This document shows positions 11,163 through 21,898 of a stretch of 64,000 nt of DNA, one piece after another. Source of the stretch: Gambelia wislizenii (Eukaryota > Chordata > Lepidosauria > Squamata > Crotaphytidae); contig JAUMIR010000002.1 in assembly GCA_030847615.1 (NCBI GenBank), positions 197,949,809 through 198,013,808 of the forward strand. The letters are read 5' to 3'. Below the pieces are notes generated by a model that saw only the letters and a list, made by a program, of their open reading frames with translations, was not told the DNA's origin and made no database searches. Numbering within the stretch: position 1 is the first letter of the stretch; each line of letters opens with the position of its first letter. The position numbers and the translations under genes are program-made.

Positions 11163-12326
11163 TGATTCCCTCCCCGCCAATTGTACATGAATACTTGCCT
11201 CTGTGACAATGTCTGCTCTAAATGCTTGGGCTGTAATATTTGGTGGAACAACTGGGAAGCTATTCTCTTCTGCTTGCTTCTTTTATCACCTGGACATACA
11301 TTTCTGCCTTCACACAAACATTAAAAAGAAAGGGGGGGGGGAGAAGGTGAAAAAGGAAGAGGAAGGAAAATGTTGGTAACACTAAGAAAGAGTAGGAAAC
11401 TGAGGCTGATCCTTCCATTAAGTGAAGTGAGGTAGTACTGGGGAATGTCAGTGGTGGTCCTCCAGACAGTCCTCCTGAACACATCCTATCCCTGTGTTGT
11501 TCCTCTGTCTTGGAAGATGGAGCTATATGTGCCACACAACCTATCCCTTATCTGGTAAACTATCATGTGGTCCTCAGGTACAGTTCTGTTGCCAGTGTTG
11601 AAATAAGGGTCAGTTCCCAGTCTAGACAATTTCCAGTATATGGAATGGAGCTATGATTCCAATGCATGGAATCGAGATAAGGTTCAACTGCCCATCCAGT
11701 ACATAGAAGGGAGGAAAGGGAACACTATTTTATCCTTTGTTTCTGGTAGCAAATTTGTCTTGGGTTAGCCCATAGTTCCTCATGTATTATGAAGATATAA
11801 ATTAGGCAGGGCTAGGGTCTGCTTTGAGGGGAACCCTCACAAGTGTTCTCTGGTGGGCTCTCCATACCAATCCCATTACCACCACTACTACCAGGCTTAC
11901 CTTCTGGTTGGTGGTGGTGCTGTAACCACAAAGCATTGCCTGCCATTCTAAATACCTGATATGCCCTCACTGTAGCACTGCTTCAGGGCACTATGAAAAA
12001 CCAAAGTAGCAGCCACCAATGCAATTACCACAGTGTCTTGGATCCATGTTATACCAAGGGTATTGTGGGTAATTAAAATGGTGGACAACTTGCAGACATG
12101 GCTTCCTTGAGCAGAAGCATCAGTGTCAGCACTGGCCATGCCAGGACTATGGAACCATAGCAACTGTCTGAGTATGCCTGTTGCTGATGCACTCTGCTTA
12201 AACTAACAATATGATATGCAAGAGGCAAGAATGCTCACTGGCACAGTGTTGCAGTATAGCACAACACTTTCCTTAGTTGACACAATACTGGGCTGAAAGC
12301 AGAAGGCTGACTTTAAAGAAAAGGTG
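11163..12326. other. No gene recognised
   Basis: Contains a purine-rich GGAAGAGGAAGG block and G-run (about 11331-11370). The antisense frames are pyrimidine-rich artefacts. Confidence 0.45.
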
Positions 12327-12433
12327 GCAAACAGGATGCTCCAGAATTGTTGGACTGCAACTCCCATTATCCTTCCCCACTGACTATGCTGGCTAGAGGT
12401 GATGGGAATTACAGTCCAATCATATCTGGAGAC
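12327..12433. mobile_element. Palindromic MITE (CAACTCCCA family)
   Basis: Arms 'GTTGGACTGCAACTCCCATTATCC' and 'GGTGATGGGAATTACAGTCCAAT' flank 'ACTATGCTGGCTAG'. This is the classic short foldback seen repeatedly in the window. Confidence 0.75.
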
Positions 12434-13669
12434 CACATGCCCCTCATCTTTGCTTTAATGCATGATTTAAAAGGTCCAAATGCCGCAGTATGCTGTATAT
12501 ATACTGTACTCAGTGTATGGCTCTTTGGCCTCTTCTTCAACAGCAGTTCCTGGTGGGTGTGTGGTACCCATCATTAGTTTTCTAGAATTGGCAAAGTCCA
12601 GTGGCAAAAATCCAGGGTAACTGCATTACTGAGCTAACTGGTCAAGGATTATACATGTACCACTAAAACTGAGGCCAACACTTTGGCCCTTTGCTGTTCA
12701 GCCACCTGCATTTTCTTGCCTCTATAAATCAGCAGCAACTGTGCTTTATTGTCATTACCCTCCCATGCAGTCAGAGCAAAGAAAGAAAGGCTGATTAGGA
12801 GAAGTGACATGATGATGCTTTCACCTTTCTCATTTCAAGGTCCTCTGCCTCAGGTTGTTTTTTTTTTCCAGAGAGAGCATCAGAACCGTACATGCAAAAG
12901 ACCTTCTCAGTTTTCTCTTTGTGTTTGTGTTTGCCTCACGTGCAGAGCAGTGCCAGCCTCTCCTTTATTACATCAGTAGTGGTGAGGGTGGCACTTTACG
13001 TGATGCTCTCATGAAACTGATTCCCTCCTAGAAGTTTACAGGGCCATTCCAGCTGGGGGGAGGGGGGGAGAGAGATGACTGCAGAACAGACAAGGCAAGA
13101 GACTTAAAAAAAAAAAACCCAAAAAACAAGGGAAGCAGATCGGAGGCAATTCCAAATTTAATTTGCATGGTAATAGTGAGCAGGAAGAACAAGGGCAGTT
13201 CAATGTTGGTAGTGCCAGAAAAGATCTGCTTTATGCATTTGGCAAAAGTGAAATAACAAAGCTTTTCTTTAGGGAGTCTACAAAAAGACATTTTCTGAAT
13301 GCAGTCTGGGGCCTAGACTGGATATCCCTGGGCTGCCAGTGAGTAGTTTGCATGTTTGAATGCTCCTGATCTAAACAAACCACTCCCTGCACACATAAAA
13401 CCATGCTTTGTCTATCATACATTGTCTTGGGGGCCCTGGTGGACTGAGACACAATAAATAAATACTATGTATTAATAAATGAAGGTAAACTCTTTTGTGC
13501 TTTTACAACTAAGACCATAGCCTCAGGCTAAGTTTCTCCTTGATGTGCTCTTTTCAACATGCATTTTATCTGCAAGGCTGTATTCAAACATGCACTACCA
13601 ACACTCCTGCACTACTTGCGTTCACAGTATTCTAAGCAGAATTAAAGTAAAGTGTGTGTGTGTGTTGGG
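12434..13669. other. No gene recognised; simple repeats
   Basis: T-run near 12858, A-run near 13107 and a short (TG)n at about 13650-13664. No coding evidence. Confidence 0.45.
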
Positions 13670-14250
13670 AGTCTAGGGACTTTATCAGACACACTAAATA
13701 CAGTGTCATAACGATGCTACATAAACGCGAAAGGGCGCGCATATCAGACGTCACCCTTTCATGTTTATGTCTTGTCCTTAAGCCAATCTATTTAAATTGA
13801 TGGGAGAAGCTATCAATAGACCGGCTGTGCCGGTTTTTTGGCGGCATAGCCAGCATGTGTAACCTCGCATCTTTTTCCCCATGTACTTACCTCATGAATA
13901 GCCAGACCAGCCAGAACACTTCTAGTTGAGACTGTGACTTCCAGGTAGGTGACACTCTTTTTATGAACTCCCCGGGTTACTTGTAAGTTTTAAAGTGTGT
14001 GTATGTGCATTGTTACTTTTCCTGTGTTCTTTTTGTTTTTATTTTTGAATTTCTGGCTCGAGCATCTTCTCGCAAGAATCCACAGGATTTTGAATAAGGA
14101 CGCGAACGGAGCTCCATTCACTTCCTCTTTCATTGCCAGGAAGCCTTTGCCATGAAAACAAGGTAAGTTTGGTGGGGGGGGGCGTTCTTTTGCTGGCATA
14201 AAAATGGATTTTTTTTATGCCAGCAAAAAAACATTTTAAGGGGCTCATCT
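13670..14250. mobile_element. Probable unclassified transposon remnant with perfect 17-bp stem-loop
   Basis: CpG-bearing sequence unlike its AT-rich surroundings. It contains a perfect inverted repeat at 14188-14204 and 14212-14228 (TTTTGCTGGCATAAAAA and its complement) with a 7-base loop. Splice-donor-like motifs occur on both strands (CAAGGTAAGT at about 14158-14167; ACTTACCT at about 13884-13891). No terminal repeats were found, so limits and class are guesses. Confidence 0.4.
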
Positions 14251-14380
14251 GCTAAACTTCCAATTCTACTCCCTCTATCGTGTCCACAGGCTAAACTTTA
14301 GAAGAAAACCTCTATCCATGGGGTTGGATGAAGCTGATGGCAGAAGGGGGACAGAGCTAGCACAATCATGCTGACGCCTT

Positions 14381-14600
14381 GGGCTCTTTCACATTACACA
14401 GTTATAGCACTATGATTCTGCTTTATCTGCCATGGCTATATATCCGATGGAGCCCTGGAGTCTGCAGTTTGGTCAGAGGCATCAGAGGAGCCCAGTGGTT
14501 GCAAATTCTAAATTGCTGTTTCCAGGATTCCATAGGATGCAACCAGGGAAGATAAAGTGCAATCATAATCCTATAACTATGTAGTGTGAAAGGGTCCCAT
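14381..14600. mobile_element. Palindromic MITE (CTTTCACACTACACAGTTATA family), both arms
   Basis: Left end GGGCTCTTTCACATTACAC and right end 'GTAGTGTGAAAGGGTCCC' are inverted copies; the arms carry CCATGG... and ATTCCATAGGATGC. A hAT-type foldback is likely from the shape; no clear target duplication was seen. Confidence 0.8.
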
Positions 14601-15239
14601 GTCCCCATAATGTGTTTACATTGGGATGGGCATAATGCAGCCCACAGGCTGCCTATGACCCTCCACTACCATCCCAGACCATTTTTGTGACTCCTAAATT
14701 CCCAGCACCTTGCCCCAAATCAAAGGGGTCTGATCATATTTTTAAATTCCAAAATGACCCATCTTGACTCCCAAAGCTTCCCATGTCAAAGGTGCTATGA
14801 CTCATTTCACCACATTTGGTGGTAGGAATTCAACTTTTAAGGCCTAGAGAGGTCATTACCCTCTAAACAAGAGGGGACTGGACAGGAGAGGGACTAACCC
14901 CAAATGTGGAAAAATTGGCCATAGCAACCCCCTTCCCTGTGGCTTCAAGGGTCACCATGGGCCATTGCTCTGCCATTTCCCCTCCAGATCCTACAGAGGA
15001 AAATACAAGCTGGGGGATTTATGGTGGAATCATCATTAATTTCCATTTTATATGGGGTGCACACAGTATCCACAGTTTTCCCAGTCTTCCTTCCATCTTT
15101 TTGTCTTACCAGAGAAAGTCTAAGAGCATTTTTACAGGGGGCTCCCTGTCCTTGGTGATTTTCTAAGAGGTGTGGTTTTGATGCAGACAGGGTCTCTCAG
15201 GCAGGGCAACCTACCATAGTTCAGTAGACATTTTGTAAA
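14601..15239. other. No gene recognised
   Basis: No nameable repeat. A frame at 14906-15166 (+) has no domain. Confidence 0.45.
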
Positions 15240-15316
15240 ACCTTTGTATCCTTATACGTGTTCTGTCTCATTTTGAGAGAAAGGTGGCATACAAATGCAA
15301 TAAATAAATAAAATAT
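15240..15316 (+). mobile_element. L2-like LINE or SINE 3' tail
   Basis: 'GAGAAAGGTGGCATACAAATGCAATAAATAAATAAA' is the typical terminal sequence of L2-type elements, ending in (AATA)n. Confidence 0.5.
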
Positions 15317-15352
15317 GATTGTGTCATTTTGGCTGATATTCTGCATCCAGAT

Positions 15353-15536
15353 CTCTCTCTCTCTCTCTGGCTTTTCTTCGCAAACGAAGATTCAGGAAGG
15401 ACTCATCCCGCGCTTTCTGCAAGCGCGCTGATGACTAAAAAGGCCAATCCGAGATAAACAAGTCCGGTTGCAAAAAGCACAGCAGAAGGTCTCCTTGGGT
15501 GATGTTCCTGGGTTGTGATTCTTTCTGCGTTGTCGT
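15353..15536 (-). mobile_element. RTE-like LINE, 184-bp 5'-truncated insertion with target duplication
   Basis: Reverse complement of the LINE 3' terminus: (AG)n tail, hairpin CTTCG-CAAA-CGAAG (15376-15389), then the last codons of ORF2. The flanks are an 11-bp direct repeat TGCATCCAGAT at 15342-15352 and 15537-15547, so this is a genuine, short retrotransposition. The translated frame on the minus strand contains the zinc-finger segment CAFCNRTCLSRIGLFSHQR. Confidence 0.92.
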
Positions 15537-15547
15537 TGCATCCAGAT

Positions 15548-16262
15548 ACATGGTGTGTAATGCTCCATCCCATGAAAGTCTGATCCTCTCCATTCCCAGG
15601 CAGCTGTCAAGCCCAGGGTGGTTGCCATTGCATCTGTGTTACTGGCCTGGCAAGAGAGGGAGGTGGCCAGCACTGCCCAGCTGCAGCAGAGGGAAAGAGG
15701 AATGAAGTCAATTTTCTGGAGGTGCTGCTTCCCTTTCACTCCCCATACAGCCAGCAAACAGCTGCAACAGTGGCCCTCAAGGGCTTGGCTGCTACCAGGT
15801 GGTGGCTGGATTTTGCACAAAGAACTAATGAATAGCTCCTCACACAACATCCAAAAGTACACGTACACAGCCCTAAGTTAGGCTTGCATATGTCAGCAGG
15901 GGATTCCAGCCAATATATCATTTACATTGTAATTAACATTACATTAAAATAGAATCTCAAGAGTACACTTTCTATTAGCAAAATGACTAATAGTAATAAC
16001 TAGAAAGTTCATTTTTTCAAAAACGGTGTTTCTCCCCCAAAAATCCGCCTCATAAAATATACTGGCATATTCCTATAATGCTACTACTGTATAAAGAAAT
16101 GTACAAGAACATTACCAGTGTAATAGTGCTATTCTCCCATCATGTATAATGCTTTTTTAAAAGAAAAGCTTTCCAGTCACACCCATTTTAGCCATTACTT
16201 CCTAAAATACCAATGAACAGGAGGAGCCTCTTACTTCCATCGTATCTGTTTTAGCTATCTTT
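15548..16262. other. No gene recognised
   Basis: The frames here are continuations of the LINE fragment frame or chance. Confidence 0.45.
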
Positions 16263-16475
16263 CTGTCCATCCATCCAGGGAGGTGCCTGGTGGCTGCCAT
16301 GTCAGTGTGGTGATGAATCAGCTCTGAGTTTTAATCCAGACTTTAAAGAAACTATCCAAGGTGCTGAACCCTAGTCTCAAATTAGGTTCAGCACCTTGGA
16401 TAACTCCTTTAAAGTTGGATTAAAACTCAGATTGGATTCATTGCCCTATTGGCATGAAAGCTATCAGCTGCCACT
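16263..16475. mobile_element. Foldback MITE (GGATAACTCC family)
   Basis: The arm at about 16322-16370 (CTGAGTTTTAATCCAGACTTTAAAG...GGTGCTGAACC) pairs with 16385-16432 (GGTTCAGCACCTTGGATAACTCC...ACTCAG) around a 14-base loop. The outer 'GGTGGCTGCCATGTCAGTGTGG' and 'GGCATGAAAGCTATCAGCTGCC' extend the symmetry. A second copy is at 41.44 kb. Confidence 0.8.
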
Positions 16476-17684
16476 GTCTGGGACTCTGTCTACCTTTCTT
16501 CCATTATAGGAAGTTAGCACTACAGTACTCATTTGTTTAAGTGGCATTTTGCTATTACCGGTACTTTGCTGTTTAAGAATGGATAACTGCAAAGGTAGAT
16601 TAACGCTACTTAACATATTTAATTTTTAAAGAAGAAATCATAAGGTAATAATGGACGTGTACTGAGCTGTGTGATTAATCCAGCTTTTCCAATAAGTAAC
16701 TTATTTGGTGTTGGCCTCAGGTAGCAAATTGACCTGGGCCAGCTCTGGCTAGGGGCCACAAGTATCTAAGTATTGTGGGGAGCCTGGCTCTTGATATTCT
16801 TACCATCTTCTTCCTACTGGTCCAACAAACTTCCCCTTTGTAGCTATTTAGAAATTCCTTTGCTAAGCTGGGGAAAATATCTCCTGGTAGGCACTGAATG
16901 AATTTCCTCCGAGAGCAGCCTGTCTCTCCCCTGCGCAGCTGCTGTTGCAGGCAGCTGTGATCAGCGCCATCATAAGACTGATGGATATGTAGTTCTACTA
17001 GGCTCTCAAGGGATGGCGGGGGAATAACTTCCTGAGTTTAATAAAACATAGTGTTTTCAAGGGGAAAAATGACAAAGTCATTTGCTATATCTAATGCATC
17101 AATGAATGAGCACCTGGCCTGGCAGCAGGACCAAAAAAGAACTTGGATGAAATGGATAAAGGCAGGCAGCCTTCTGTGCCTGGATAAAACAAAGAGCTGG
17201 ATGGGGATTGGGGTAGCTATGTATGTGTGTATTAGCACAAAATCCAGACTTGGAAGAGGTTCTAGACTTTATTTGCCTAAATGAGGGTACCAGAGGCACT
17301 GTAACAGCAGCAGCTCTCAAAGGAATGCAGGAAGGAGGGTGCTGTCACCATCATGTCCTGCGTGTAGGTTTGCCATTAAGGTGTTTTTGGGTGGCCACTG
17401 AGGGAACAGAACATTACCCTAGCAAGGCCCTTGTTCTACACCTAGTGGAAGGGACTAGGTTCAAAGAAGTGTAATAATCACAAAATGAACATAAAACATG
17501 GGATATAAAGATAACGCTATATAATGGTATGAAATAGCAAATGTATAGAAAACAATTGCAACATACAAACCAATTACTATACACAAAAGCTCCAGTACAA
17601 TGAAACAAGGCATAAAAGTTACAGCAGTGTTGGATGCTATAAGACATCAGTTACCACAAAACACCTCAACAATAGTAAACTGCA
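16476..17684. other. No gene recognised
   Basis: No nameable repeat; overlapping frames on both strands at 17.04-17.65 kb look fortuitous. Confidence 0.45.
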
Positions 17685-18000
17685 AAGGAACAGTGGAAGG
17701 AACAATTATGATACACAAACTAACTCTGATCTGCCTACTATAAATGACAACCTGTATTAGATAATGTAAAACATCATCGATGAAAAGCTACAATAGACTG
17801 ATGATGAAATAGAGTAGAATGATGGAATGATAAAATTGTAGTAATGCACAACCAAAAAACAAAGGAAGGAATAATGACAATATACAAACTTACTCTGATG
17901 TATTAACTATAAATGACATGCTGTAATAGGTAATATGAAACATCAGTATTAATAAATTGCAATAGACTGATGCTGAAGTACAACAGAAGGTTATTAAGCT
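17685..18000. repeat. Degenerate tandem repeat, unit about 170 bp
   Basis: Blocks 17685-17825 and 17855-18000 share, in order, GGAAGGAA-AAT, ATACAAACT-ACTCTGAT, CTATAAATGACA, TAATRTRAAACATCA and CAATAGACTGATG. Strongly AT-rich. It may belong to a larger element that also includes the Penelope-like remnant downstream, but nothing proves this. Confidence 0.6.
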
Positions 18001-18399
18001 ATATTAGAATGGTGGGTGGTACGCCTATACCCAGGAATTAACACAGGACATTTCAACACAATAGGTCTTCTTAGCCATAATGCAACAAGCTGTTACTCAA
18101 TATGTTGTAGTTCTTCCTCAGTCAAAAATGTGTCAAGCTGTTTGATTTACAACGTGTCTTCCTTATTTATTTCTCTTCCTCAGTCAAAAGGACTGTCTTG
18201 CAAATGACTTAAACCTAATATTAAGTAATATAAATAAAATGATAAATACATGAAATAGTTTAAACACTTAATACATATTAAACTATGTATTATTACTCAC
18301 ATATCCCAAACTCCTCAACAAATGAAGAATGATTGTTCCTCATTCTTTCCAGACTTAAAGATTTTTCTTACAAAGCCAGAAAGCTAATATCCCTGCTGT

Positions 18400-18720
18400 G
18401 AATTATATACACAACTAGCTGTACCCAGCATAACATACACTATTAAAAACCTCCTCCCAGACCTCACAACAACCCTATAAGGTGGATTTTTAAATTCCTT
18501 CTCCCCCTTATCAGCGTTCCACACTTTCCCTGGAAATGCTGAGAGTGACTCATTCTGTTGTCCTGCCGCCGCTGCTGCCGCCACTGCCACTTAACTGTCT
18601 GGGTCCCAGTCTGGGCCACAAATTGAGTGGAAGGAGTGGATTGTGAGGTGGAGAGGGAATTTGCATGTGGGTGGTGATTGGTTGGATGTGTTTCCTGAGC
18701 AGCCAATCAGCACACTGGGA
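18400..18720 (-). mobile_element. Possible Helitron-like or unclassified repeat
   Basis: 'CAACTAGCTGTACCCAGCATAAC' at about 18412 resembles a terminus I associate with squamate Helitron-type repeats (CTAGCTGTACCCGGC). The right part (18595-18692) is the inverted copy of the 9.18-kb repeat. A CCGCCGCTGCTGCCGCC run lies between. Class is uncertain. Confidence 0.35.
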
Positions 18721-18734
18721 AAGGCAACATACCT

Positions 18735-19105
18735 AATAATAATAATAATAATAATAATATTTATTTATACCCCACCCCTCTGTTAAAACAATTGGGGCGG
18801 CTTACAAAAATTAAAATACAATACAGATAAAAATCCCAAAACACCACCCACCCCACCCTCCCCCATAAAAATATATTAAACAAATATAAATTAAAAAGCA
18901 ACTAATCTAAAATCACATTTAAAAAACAATAAATACAATAAATACAGTAAATAGCCAGCAGACTAAAAGAGGCCAGGATCTAATTAGGAAAGGCCTGCCA
19001 AAAGAGATCTGTCTTTAGTGCTTTTTTAAAGCTACTCAGGCTTGTCATCTGACAGATCTCGTTTGGCAGGTCATTCCACAATTTGGGGGCAATTACCGAA
19101 AAGGC
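18735..19105 (-). mobile_element. L2-like LINE 3' UTR segment
   Basis: An (AAT)n run, then 'ATTTATTTATACCCCACCCC' and 'GGGGCGGCTTACAA', A-rich sequence, then 'AGATCTCGTTTGGCAGGTCATTCCACAATTTGGGGGC'. The same order of blocks is seen at 20.46 and 44.65 kb. Reverse orientation, with the simple-repeat tail at the left. Confidence 0.6.
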
Positions 19106-19150
19106 CCTCTGTTTTTATATAGATAGGTAGATAGATATGATGAATATCTA

Positions 19151-19375
19151 TACAGATCATTCCACGTATCTACAGGGAATATGTTCAAAGACTCCCCCGT
19201 GGATACCTGAAACCATGGATAATATGGAACCCTATTATTTTCAACAAGACGGACTCTGAGAGTTGACCATAGAATTGCATTGGAGGACCTAGAAATGCCT
19301 AGAGAGAATATATTTTTGGACTCAGATAAGTGAAACCATGGATACCAAATCCATGGATATGGGGGTTGACCTGTA
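19151..19375. mobile_element. Tigger-type MITE, family CAGGTTGACCCCC
   Basis: Left TACAGATCATTCCACGTATC and right 'CCATGGATATGGGGGTTGACCTGTA' are inverted. The interior 'GAATTGCATTGGAGGACCTAGAAATGCCTAGAGAGAA' is nearly identical to the copy at 27.33 kb. TA dinucleotides flank it, as expected for Tc1/mariner-Tigger elements. Confidence 0.75.
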
Positions 19376-19539
19376 ATTTTAACTACATCTATGTAAAACA
19401 TAATGGTTTATGAAAATACTCACATATTCCAAATTTTCCAAGAAAAAAGACCATAATCTGCAGCTTTTTTAATGAGCTAAAGCTGAATGTCTTTATATCC
19501 TAATCCACATCCAAGTGAGAAGTGGTTAGCAGAGCAGAT

Positions 19540-20290
19540 GTATTCATTACCACTAAACAGCCTTATGGTCACCTCTTACAAAAATAATTGAAACTCAATT
19601 TTTCATTTATACCAATAGGGACTGAAGAATTTAAAGTGAAAGACCAGAAACATTCCCTCTTCAAAAGAAGTGTGTACAGATTAGTAGGTGTTTGGGCACA
19701 AACCAGCTCTATTGCAAAAAATTTAAAGGAGCTATTGTGATGTTGTAATTCAAAGAAATGTTCATATAAAGGAGTATCCCAAGCTGCTTGCTTAATTCTA
19801 CTCCTGTGTTCTGAAATACATAGTTTGCATGAACAATTTGTTTTCCCCACATACAACTTATTACAAGGAAAAATCAGAATATACTGTATATTACACCTGA
19901 AGTTTGACAGGTGGAGTAAGAAGCTTGAATGTTCGATTGGAAATAGGATGCTGGAACTCCTTAATATCTAAACTTTGTTCACACAAAAAAATCTACTACA
20001 TTGATAATGGCCTGTTAATATGGGTGTTAATGATAAAGGTCTTATTATGTCTGTGTAAACCCATCTGTCTTTAAAATTTGATGTTCTGCAGAAACCAATT
20101 AAAGGTGGGACTCTATAACCTGTAATTTGTGTTAAAATATGCCAGTGTTTCTAACTATGTTTTTAATTTTATAAGCAGCGGAATTAAAGGTGACTGTCCA
20201 GTTTATGTGATCCTGTGGTTGTGATGTACCATTTAAAGCACAATTTAAAAATACATTGCTAAGAAATGTACAGCACCAGATGATAACCAG
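19540..20290 (-). pseudogene. Penelope-like element remnant: RT end plus GIY-YIG endonuclease
   Basis: Penelope-like retroelements encode a reverse transcriptase followed by a GIY-YIG nuclease that nicks the target. On the minus strand, the frame at 19569-19856 contains LYVGKT, then ISEHRSRIKQA, a histidine/asparagine-rich LQHHN, FKFFAIE, LLLKRECFWSFTL and VPIGINEKL, which is the order of the GIY-YIG domain and carboxyl end in this class. A related segment (TSGVIYSI, then PCNKLYVGKT) continues upstream across a frameshift at about 19875. Further upstream, a frame containing FKDRWVYTDIIRPLS and GHYQC resembles the RT-to-linker region. Stops and shifts show that it is dead. The flanks carry an L2-like and a Tigger-type insertion at lower coordinates. 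Assignment is by motif order only. Confidence 0.8.
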
Positions 20291-20454
20291 CCCCATCTTC
20301 AACCTCCAGTCAATTGTCCAAAGCCTGCATGAGTAAAGGGGTATACTTCCCTTGCTCTAAATACTTACTTATGACAGAGTTGTTTCCCTATAGGCCCTTT
20401 TATCATAATTTTGTATGATCATATAGGGTAGAATCAGTAGGGAAGTGTGCTTAA

Positions 20455-20907
20455 GATGGTGGCACTGGTGATAGTCACTTATATCCCACTATTGAGGTGC
20501 AAGGTGGCTTGCAGAGAATTAAAACCAAAACAGATTAATAACCTACAAAAATATCAGTAAAGAAGAGTATAAAGGTTATTTAAAAACAATGAAATCATCT
20601 ATAGAGTTAAAACCATTTTGAATTCATCAAAAGACAATATGTAAAACCAACAAAACAGCACACCATTAAAAACCCATCACAGTTAATTGTCAAAAGCCCG
20701 ATGGAATAGGAACATTTTTACTTGCCAGTTGACAGAAAGCAAGAATGGGACCATCCTAGTTTCTCCATGAAGGAAATTCCAGAGTCTGGGTGCAACCATC
20801 AAGAGGGCTCTTTTCCTTTGTTCCCACCAAACAAGCCTGAGAAGGTGGTGAGAGAAGGGCCTCTTCTGAAGATCTCAGATCAATAACAGGCTTATGTAAG
20901 GAGATGT
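20455..20907 (-). mobile_element. L2-like LINE 3' UTR segment
   Basis: 'TATATCCCACTATTGAGGTGCAAGGTGGCTTGCAGAGAATTAAAA', A-rich DNA, then 'AAATTCCAGAGTCTGGGTGC' and 'AAGAGGGCTCTTTTCC' parallel the 18.7- and 44.6-kb copies. Confidence 0.55.
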
Positions 20908-21118
20908 GGGGTGTATCTACACTGTGGAAATAATGTAGTTTGACACCAGTGTATCTGCCATGGCTCCATCCTACAGAATCCTGGGATGTTAAGACTTTGA
21001 GGCACCAGCACTCTTTGGCAGAGAAGGCTAAAGACCTTGTAAAACTATAAATCCCAGGATTCCATAGGATGGAGCTACAGCACTTAAACTGTATTATTTC
21101 TGCAATGTAGATGCATCT
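20908..21118. mobile_element. Palindromic MITE (GCATCTACACTGTAGAA family)
   Basis: The left arm GTGTATCTACACTGTGGAA...CCATGG...ATCCTGGGAT pairs with the right arm ATCCCAGGATTCC...TTCTGCAATGTAGATGCATC. The centre is 'AGCACTCTTTGGCAGAGAAGGC'. It is a long snap-back element with no transposase. Confidence 0.8.
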
Positions 21119-21571
21119 GTTATCTTTCAGATAGCCTGGATCTAAGCTCTACAAAGGATTCACATGTCATCACCTGCACTTTGAATTGTGGTCAGAAACA
21201 TATGGACAGCCAGTGGAACTGTTACAACAAGGGAATTGTGTGTTCCCCATAGCCAGCCCCCGTTAACCATCTGGGTACAGCTCTTTGGGGCCAACTGAAG
21301 CTTCCAGTTAAACTATCGTACTCCAGTCCTGAATGTAAATAAACAAAATGGGCATTTTTCAAAGGCAGCCTCATGTAGAGTAATCCAACTGGGATGTACC
21401 AATGCATTCCAGATTTGAGTCTGTCATAGTTTGACGCATGTAGCTGCCTTGGAGAAGATCCTGTTTCTGTGAACTTCTTGTGCTTCCAGGTCTGAACATT
21501 TGGTTCTGGCTGCATTGCTTCTGCGTTGGGTATGTGTGTGCCTTTTCCTTTTCATTAAGATACAGCAGAAA

Positions 21572-21898
21572 ACAGGTTAAGTCTTCCATATCTGGAATTC
21601 CAAAATCCAAAATATTCCAAAATCCAAAACAGTCCACATGGGTGGCTGAGATAGTGACACCTTTGCTTTCTGATGGTTTAATGTACACAAACTTTGTTTC
21701 ATGCACAAAATTATTTTAAAAATATTGTGTATAAAGTTACTTTCAGGCTGTGTGTATAAGAGATATATGAAACATAAATGAATTTTGTGTTTTGACTTGG
21801 GTCCTATCTTCAAGAGATCTCATTATATATATGCAAGTATTCCAAAATCCAAAATACCTCCCGTCCCAAGCATTTCAGATAAGTGAGACTCAACCTGT
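21572..21898. mobile_element. Tigger-type MITE, MER2-like (CAGGTTGAGTCT family)
   Basis: Left ACAGGTTAAGTCTTCCATATC and right 'TCAGATAAGTGAGACTCAACCTGT' are inverted repeats. The interior has repeated 'CCAAAATCCAAAA' and 'GACTTGGGTCCTATCTTC', shared with the copy at 44.34 kb. It resembles the mammalian MER2 type of Tigger remnants. Confidence 0.75.

Noticed and set aside
12300..12577. Small coding gene from overlapping frames near a palindromic MITE
   Set aside because: The frames run through a foldback repeat present many times and carry no domain.
15392..15868. 158-codon minus-strand frame with a zinc-finger-like end
   Set aside because: The finger is the carboxyl end of the inserted LINE fragment (15353-15536). 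The rest of the frame is unrelated host DNA read through.
17790..18000. Hammerhead ribozyme core (CTGATGA then GAAA) in the AT-rich tandem repeat
   Set aside because: No stable stem II or matching GUC stem could be drawn, and the orientation is opposite to the neighbouring Penelope coding sequence.
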